NCBI GenBank assembly: GCA_015662935.1
Contig: DQTF01000110.1
Location: forward strand, 1 to 5,839
Direction of reading: 5' to 3'
DNA length: 5,839 nucleotides
Origin: Crocinitomicaceae bacterium
Lineage (GTDB): Bacteria; Bacteroidota; Bacteroidia; Flavobacteriales_D; Crocinitomicaceae
The number at the start of each line of letters is the position of its first letter. The first letter of the stretch is position 1. The position numbers and the translations under genes are program-made. Shown here in pieces: positions 5,409-5,839 of the stretch. Below the pieces are notes generated by a model. It was given only the letters and a program-made list of their open reading frames with translations. It was not told the DNA's origin and searched no databases.

Positions 5409-5839
5409 TTAATAAATATCTTTTTCTTCCGAACTAAATTTAAATCCGAGTCTTTTTCCAGTCGCTATTTGCAGATCAGAACTAATGGCATTTATTTGCA
5501 TTAAAGACACTTCCTGAACCATGTCATAAGGCGGTGTGATAAGGTCAAATTCAACTGCAAACGATAGAGAGGCTTGAATAACTTGACAAATAACATCATC
5601 TGTTAATTGACTCGTTTCTAGATCTCTAAATAAGAAACCTAATTGACCTTTCCCTTCTACTAAGAAATGTTCTTCGTGATTTAAGAATAAGCGACCAATT
5701 AAGTAACCTGCATCGTTTAAACGACTATTCTCAACTGATTCGGCTAAGAAATTATAAATATTAATAATGGCAAAATAACCATTCGCACCATTTTCTTCCA
5801 AATACTTCGATTTCCACATTGGATTTTCATCATCGAAAC
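5409..5839 (-). CDS. Uncharacterised protein, 5' end cut by the window
   Basis: I do not recognise this protein. The frame has an ATG at 5819, but the preceding codons (…FDDENP) are open to the window edge, so the gene probably starts beyond it; at least 142 codons are visible. The visible part is acidic and has no signal peptide, no membrane helix and no cysteine cluster; it looks like a soluble cytoplasmic protein. The first half (…GYFAIINIYNFLAESVENSRL…) appears helical. The C-terminus ends GFKFSSEEKDIY. It lies on the same strand as, and just upstream of, the tRNA-Glu promoter. No clear hairpin terminator follows; there is only a weak A5/T5 dyad after the stop, so some read-through into the tRNAs is possible. 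Coding is supported by the long open frame and normal composition, but function is unknown. Confidence 0.75.
   Translation of the reverse strand, partial: FDDENPMWKSKYLEENGANGYFAIINIYNFLAESVENSRLNDAGYLIGRLFLNHEEHFLVEGKGQLGFLFRDLETSQLTDDVICQVIQASLSFAVEFDLITPPYDMVQEVSLMQINAISSDLQIATGKRLGFKFSSEEKDIY

Noticed and set aside
5391..5411. A-run/T-run dyad after the right-edge gene as a terminator
   Set aside because: The stem would consist only of A-T pairs and overlaps the upstream edge of the tRNA promoter; it is too weak to call a terminator.

Overview
The window looks like ordinary chromosomal DNA from a low-GC member of the Bacteroidetes, probably a marine or freshwater Flavobacteriales relative. 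The evidence is the AT-rich coding sequence, the lack of Shine-Dalgarno sites before the starts, two matches to the Bacteroidetes promoter pattern TTTG-N18/19-TAnnTTTG, a porin-like outer membrane protein of a Bacteroidetes type, and tRNA genes without an encoded CCA. The species cannot be named from this sequence.

Layout: at the left edge (1-1985, + strand) lies the 3' part of a long fused ABC transporter gene. It encodes the C-terminal half of an ATPase domain and a six-helix ABC-2 membrane domain with an unusually large loop outside the membrane. It converges on fabG (2036-2782, - strand, 3-oxoacyl-ACP reductase), and a compact hairpin between the two stop codons can serve both genes. All other genes are on the - strand. 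Read in the direction of transcription from the right edge they are: an unrecognised gene cut by the window end (5409-5839); a promoter; two identical tRNA-Glu(UUC) genes; rpsT (ribosomal protein bS20) with a textbook terminator; a porin-like outer membrane protein gene (3032-4753) ending in a strong hairpin; and fabG, which has its own promoter.

How the genes work together: the clearest unit is promoter - tRNA-Glu - tRNA-Glu - rpsT - terminator, which looks like one translation-machinery operon. The porin gene and fabG are each bounded by terminator-like hairpins and seem to be separate transcription units. Their functions (envelope permeability and fatty-acid elongation) are not obviously linked to each other or to the tRNA/rpsT operon. 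The ABC transporter and the right-edge gene are both incomplete.

I found no mobile element, CRISPR array, phage gene or defence system, and nothing that amounts to a new biological system. The points most worth a second look are the enlarged cysteine-containing loop of the ABC transporter, the tRNA-rpsT operon with a repeated element in the rpsT leader, the polarity of the hairpin after the porin gene, and the unrecognised gene at the right edge.
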